This document shows, one piece after another, positions 57,977-64,000 of a DNA stretch of 64,000 bases (position 1 is the stretch's first letter; each line of letters opens with the position of its first letter). Source of the DNA: Paraburkholderia largidicola. Lineage in GTDB: Bacteria; Pseudomonadota; Gammaproteobacteria; Burkholderiales; Burkholderiaceae. The position numbers were made by a program, and so were the translations under genes. The stretch covers positions 1,240,001-1,304,000 of the forward strand of contig NZ_AP023174.1 of NCBI RefSeq assembly GCF_013426895.1, read 5' to 3'. The notes beneath the pieces are model-generated. The model did no database searches. It was given only the letters and a program-made list of their open reading frames with translations, and had not been told where the DNA came from.

Positions 57977-60498
57977 AGCTCTCCCGTAACGGTTTGTGGT
58001 GTCGGCGCCTCGGACCCGCCGTTGCTCGGGCCATCAGGCTCTCCAATAGGCAGACTGCAATGGAATGTGGCGCCCGTGATGTGACCGTCGGATTCGACGT
58101 TGTTGACCACCCACAGGCGTCCGCGATGCGATTCGATGATCGAACGGCAAATGTTCAGCCCCATGCCCATGCCATCGGACTTGGTGCTGTAAAACGGTTC
58201 GAAGAGGCGTTCGGCCGTGGCCTCGTCGACGCCCGGCCCCTGGTCGACGACACTGAGGCACACGAAGCCGGAATCGAGTTTGACGACGAGGCGGATGACG
58301 GGATCGACGGCATTGGGCCGCGCGTCGTGCATGGCTTCCGCGGCGTTCTTCAGCAGGTTCACGAGCACCTGCTCGATCAGAACCGGGTCGACGTAGATGA
58401 CGGGCAAACGCTGGCGCATGTCTGTCACGATACGGATGCGGCGCTTGCGTGCTTCGATCTCGGCAAGGCCGACGGCATCGGCGACGATGTCGGCGACACG
58501 GGTGGCCTGGCGTTTCGGTTCGCTGCGTTTCACGAATTCGCGGATCCGCTTGATGATCATGCCGGCCCGCACAGCCTGCTGCGCCGTCTTTTCGAGGACT
58601 GGTAACAGGTTGTCGGGAGTTGTCCGACCAGATTTAACCAGCGCTACGGCTCCAGAGCAATAGTTATTGATGGCCGCGAGAGGCTGGTTTAATTCGTGTG
58701 CGAGCGACGAGGCCATTTCGCCCATCGTCATCAGGCGGCTGGTGAACTGGAGTTTCTCGTCCTGCTGGCGCGCGAGTTCCTGCGCCTGCTTGCGCGTGGT
58801 GATGTCGGTCGCGATCTGCATCTGCGCGAGATGACCGTCCACCCACTGGATGTACTGGCGGCGCACTTCGAACCACTTCTGGATGCCTTGCACGTAGACT
58901 TCCTGCGCGTCGGCGGAGCCTTCCGTGAGCGCCGCGGCGGGCAGGCCGGCGAAGGCGTCGACCATGTCGATCGAATCCGACGACGCCGCGGAACTGTCGA
59001 ATCCGCCGCCGCCCGCCAGCTCCAGATGGCCGTCCGGGCGGATGCCGAACAGGTGCCGGTAATAGCGGTTCGCGAACAGCAGCTCGGCTTCGTCGGCGGC
59101 GAGCACGGACACGGCGGCATCGAGGCTTTCGAGAACGGTCGTGAAGCGCTCATGTGCGGCGGCAAGTTCTTCGCGCGCGCGCTTCGGCTCGGTGATGTCC
59201 GTCATCGACGACATCCAGCCCGTCTGCCGTCCCGAGCTGTCGATCAGCGGGGATACATATAGGCGCGCGTGGAACAGCGAGCCGTCCTTGCGGCGCACAC
59301 GTAGTTCGAACCCGGAAGAGGGCGCCTTGCCGCGCAAGGTCATGTCGAGCTGGCGTTGCATCTCCGGGTACGAATCGCGTGGCCAGTATGGGAACGGCGC
59401 ATTCTTGCCGACCAGATCGCTTTCGTCCCAGCCCGTCATCCGGCAGAACGCGGGGTTCACGTGGGTGATGCGCCCATGCATGTCGAGCACGCGCATGCCG
59501 ATCAGCACGGAGTTTTCCATCGCGCGGCGGAAGAACGCTTCGGCGTACAGCGCCTGCTGCGCCTCGAAGCGCTGGCGCGTGTGCTTCCACAGGCTCCACA
59601 AGCTCCACAACACGAAGCACGACAGACCTGCGACCAGCCACACGAGCGTGTTGTTCGTGAAGTTGGTCATCTGCGGATACGCGTACACGCGCACCGACAC
59701 GCCCTGGCCGGGCGGATCGAGGGGCAGGTCGTAGTACGCGTCGCGCGGCAGGCGCGGGCGCGTCGACGTGGTCGCCAGCTCGCGGTTGTTGATGTCGATG
59801 ATCGAGATCTTGTACTTCGCCGACAGTTCCGGCGGGATGTCTCGCTTCAATATCCCTTCGACCGAGAACACGGCGGCGACCGTGCCGAGAAAGTCGCGGT
59901 CGCGATAAACGGGGGTTTGCAGCGTGATGTAGCCGTTGCCGACGTCGTCGTACATTAGCGGCGAATAGACCTGGCGGCGCGTATTCTTCGCTTCCGTGAA
60001 GGCGGCCTTGACGGCCTCGTCCATCTGCTGGTCGTTGGGCTTGGCGAGGCGCTGGCCCAGCACGGGCAGCGCGTTGTTCGGCCAGCGCGGCTGCTGCGCG
60101 CTGGTGTACCAGTTCATGTAGAGGATCTCGGGATGCCCCTGCATGATGTCCGCCGTCGACACCTGGAAAGAATGCGGGTCGGCGCGGCCTGACACGAGAT
60201 CGCGCGAAAGCGCCTGAAGCTGTTCCTGCGCGCCTGTCATGGACAGGCGGATCTGCTGCTGCGCCCACGCGACGTTGCGGTAGAGCGTGTCTTCCTGCTG
60301 CTGCTGTTCGCGCCGGTTCAGGCTCCACAGGATCAGACTCATGACCACGAGGAACACGAGAATGGACAGCAGCGGCGTCAGCAAATAGGAGTTCGACCAC
60401 CACGGTCCGTGGTGCCAGCGGGACGGCGACGAATCCGCCGACGTTCCGGCAGAGCGCGCCGAGCGTGCGAAAAGCCGATCGGTCAACATGGCAGGCAT
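57973..60498 (-). CDS. PAS-domain sensor histidine kinase (FixL/TtrS-like)
   Basis: The 841-residue kinase has an N-terminal transmembrane segment (about 33-55), a double-Cache-like extracytoplasmic sensor region (55-315, RLSMTGAQEQLQALSRDLVS ... YITLQTPVYRDRDFLGTVAA), a second helix near 310-330, two PAS domains (MRVLDMHGRITHVNPAFCRM and the one around LLFANRYYRHLFGI), and a HisKA core (MGEMASSLAHELNQPLAAIN with the phosphoacceptor His) with ATPase motifs DQGPGVDE and KSDGMGMGLNICRSIIESHR. The start MPAMLTD at 60498 is chosen; 60489 or 60549 are possible. It is divergent from aceE. Confidence 0.93.
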   Translation of the reverse strand: MPAMLTDRLFARSARSAGTSADSSPSRWHHGPWWSNSYLLTPLLSILVFLVVMSLILWSLNRREQQQQEDTLYRNVAWAQQQIRLSMTGAQEQLQALSRDLVSGRADPHSFQVSTADIMQGHPEILYMNWYTSAQQPRWPNNALPVLGQRLAKPNDQQMDEAVKAAFTEAKNTRRQVYSPLMYDDVGNGYITLQTPVYRDRDFLGTVAAVFSVEGILKRDIPPELSAKYKISIIDINNRELATTSTRPRLPRDAYYDLPLDPPGQGVSVRVYAYPQMTNFTNNTLVWLVAGLSCFVLWSLWSLWKHTRQRFEAQQALYAEAFFRRAMENSVLIGMRVLDMHGRITHVNPAFCRMTGWDESDLVGKNAPFPYWPRDSYPEMQRQLDMTLRGKAPSSGFELRVRRKDGSLFHARLYVSPLIDSSGRQTGWMSSMTDITEPKRAREELAAAHERFTTVLESLDAAVSVLAADEAELLFANRYYRHLFGIRPDGHLELAGGGGFDSSAASSDSIDMVDAFAGLPAAALTEGSADAQEVYVQGIQKWFEVRRQYIQWVDGHLAQMQIATDITTRKQAQELARQQDEKLQFTSRLMTMGEMASSLAHELNQPLAAINNYCSGAVALVKSGRTTPDNLLPVLEKTAQQAVRAGMIIKRIREFVKRSEPKRQATRVADIVADAVGLAEIEARKRRIRIVTDMRQRLPVIYVDPVLIEQVLVNLLKNAAEAMHDARPNAVDPVIRLVVKLDSGFVCLSVVDQGPGVDEATAERLFEPFYSTKSDGMGMGLNICRSIIESHRGRLWVVNNVESDGHITGATFHCSLPIGEPDGPSNGGSEAPTPQTVTGEL

Positions 60499-60623
60499 TG
60501 TAGCGCAGCGCCTGACATGCAAATGACGCAAAAAAGAGGGGAAAGTCACGCAATTCGGCGCAAACTAGCCGACGTACCTGCTGATGGGCAGTCAAACCAG
60601 GGTGCGCCGCAACAATTTTCCGC

Positions 60624-60646
60624 ATTATGAGAAACACTCTCGTAAT
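60624..60646. promoter_or_regulatory. Inverted repeat in the aceE control region
   Basis: ATTATGAGA and TCTCGTAAT form a 9-bp dyad (8 of 9 paired, 1 mismatch) over AACAC. It lies 13 bp before the predicted aceE -35 element and 126 bp from the kinase start, a good place for an operator acting on either gene. Confidence 0.5.
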
Positions 60647-60658
60647 CTGAAAATTTCC

Positions 60659-60688
60659 TTGCGCAGGCGTTGTGGGGCTTATTACAAT
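60659..60688 (+). promoter_or_regulatory. Candidate sigma-70 promoter of aceE
   Basis: TTGCGC (60659-60664) and TACAAT (60683-60688) have an 18-bp spacer. Transcription would start near 60696, giving a leader of about 80 nt. Confidence 0.5.
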
Positions 60689-60776
60689 CGGCCGGAAGCT
60701 GCCGCGGCCGATGTTCGTCCTCGACGTTAGTCCGCGTCGCCTGTTCACAGAGCGTTCCCATATCCAGGAGACGAGC

Positions 60777-63476
<2,700 letters not shown>

Positions 63477-63559
63477 GGCATCGACCCGCGAGCCCCAATG
63501 TGCACCTCGCCGCCCGAAGCGGGCGGACGAGGCGCGCGCGGCCCTGGAGACAGAAAACA

Positions 63560-64000
63560 ATGAGCCAAGCGATCGAAGTCAAGGTGCCGGACATCGGCGA
63601 TTACAAGGACATCCCTGTAATCGAGGTGCTGGTGAAGGCGGGTGATACCGTCGAGAAAGAGCAATCCCTCGTCACGCTGGAATCCGACAAGGCGACGATG
63701 GATGTGCCGAGCCCCGCGTCGGGCACGGTCAAGGAAGTGAAGGTCAAGCTTGGCGACACGGTGTCGGAAGGCACGCTGATCGTGCTGCTCGACGGCGAAG
63801 GCGGCGCGGCTGCTGCGAAGCCTGCGCAGGGCAATGGCGCGGCTGCGCCTGCTGCAACGCCGGCCCCGGCTGCGGCTCCCGCTCCCGCGCCCGCTGCCAA
63901 GGGCGGCGGCGTGCAGGAAGTGAAGGTCCCCGATATCGGCGACTACAAAGATGTGCCCGTGATCGAAGTCGGCGTGAAGGTCGGCGACCGCGTCGAGAAG
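63560..64000 (+). CDS. aceF: Dihydrolipoamide acetyltransferase E2 (partial, cut by window end)
   Basis: The first 147 codons are present. The N-terminus MSQAIEVKVPDIGDYKDIPV continues into a lipoyl domain with the lipoylated Lys in TLESDKATMDVPS. An Ala/Pro-rich linker (AAPAATPAPAAAPAPAPAAK) follows, and then the start of a second lipoyl domain (VKVPDIGDYKDVPVIEVGVK), so at least two lipoyl domains are present. The catalytic domain lies beyond the window. It is in the same operon as aceE. Confidence 0.95.
   Translation, partial: MSQAIEVKVPDIGDYKDIPVIEVLVKAGDTVEKEQSLVTLESDKATMDVPSPASGTVKEVKVKLGDTVSEGTLIVLLDGEGGAAAAKPAQGNGAAAPAATPAPAAAPAPAPAAKGGGVQEVKVPDIGDYKDVPVIEVGVKVGDRVEK

Overview
The window is about 64 kb of GC-rich bacterial chromosome from a Burkholderiaceae member, most likely Paraburkholderia or a close relative. 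The evidence is the set of protein types, the gene pairings (hrpA/argA/yggX, glnA-ntrB-ntrC, aceE-aceF beside a FixL/FixJ-like pair) and a repeat family with the hairpin core CCTACTTTTCTTTGC/GCAAAGAAAAGTAGG, which I associate with Paraburkholderia-type genomes. Most of it is housekeeping. I see no prophage, transposase, integrase, CRISPR array or secretion-system island.

Layout. 1-5,000: repeat element 1, thiC with a TPP riboswitch, a small fimbrial-type secreted protein and an EamA exporter. 5,000-13,000: a frameshifted fadH, a DUF4397 lipoprotein, an entericidin, and a stress/signalling group (histidine kinase, two DUF1328 membrane peptides, a ferritin-like protein, a NarL-type regulator, an orphan receiver). 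13,000-21,000: an MFS exporter, a GpdQ-like phosphodiesterase, repeat element 2, and a LacI-controlled ABC importer (regulator, binding protein, two permeases, ATPase). 21,000-29,000: a tRNA-Leu(UAA) split by a group I intron, an ECF sigma factor with a DUF2892 protein, GST, MerA-like flavoprotein, cupin, TMEM175-like channel, a small phosphoesterase and a ProP-like symporter. 29,000-40,000: yggX, argA, hrpA, a beta-propeller protein, a sterol-desaturase-family enzyme, an EI24/CysZ-like protein, a CinA-N protein and a rhodanese. 40,000-46,000: the nitrogen-control cluster glnA-glnL-glnG with recognisable NtrC sites and a sigma-54 promoter, then xthA. 46,000-54,000: initiator tRNA, ygeA, codA-like deaminase, repeat element 3, prlC, an acyltransferase and folD. 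54,000-64,000: the secreted pair DUF2950/DUF3300, a PAS sensor kinase with a FixJ-type regulator, and aceE-aceF (aceF is cut by the window end).

The most unusual content is not protein coding. Three intergenic elements of 657, 660 and 656 bp are built as large imperfect palindromes: an outer arm with its own hairpin, an inner arm, and a centre of symmetry that agrees to within about a base whichever arm pair is used. One of them sits between the ATPase of the LacI-controlled importer and the phosphodiesterase that may belong to it. Next to element 2 there is a CCAAAA hexamer array that abuts the ATPase stop codon, and element 3 ends in a 102-bp tandem repeat. The second RNA highlight is the 285-nt group I intron after U34 of tRNA-Leu(UAA). 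Other points worth checking are the single-base disruption of fadH, an acyltransferase-3 protein with Asn where a His is expected, a CodA-like deaminase with a changed pocket residue, and an inverted repeat in the aceE control region.
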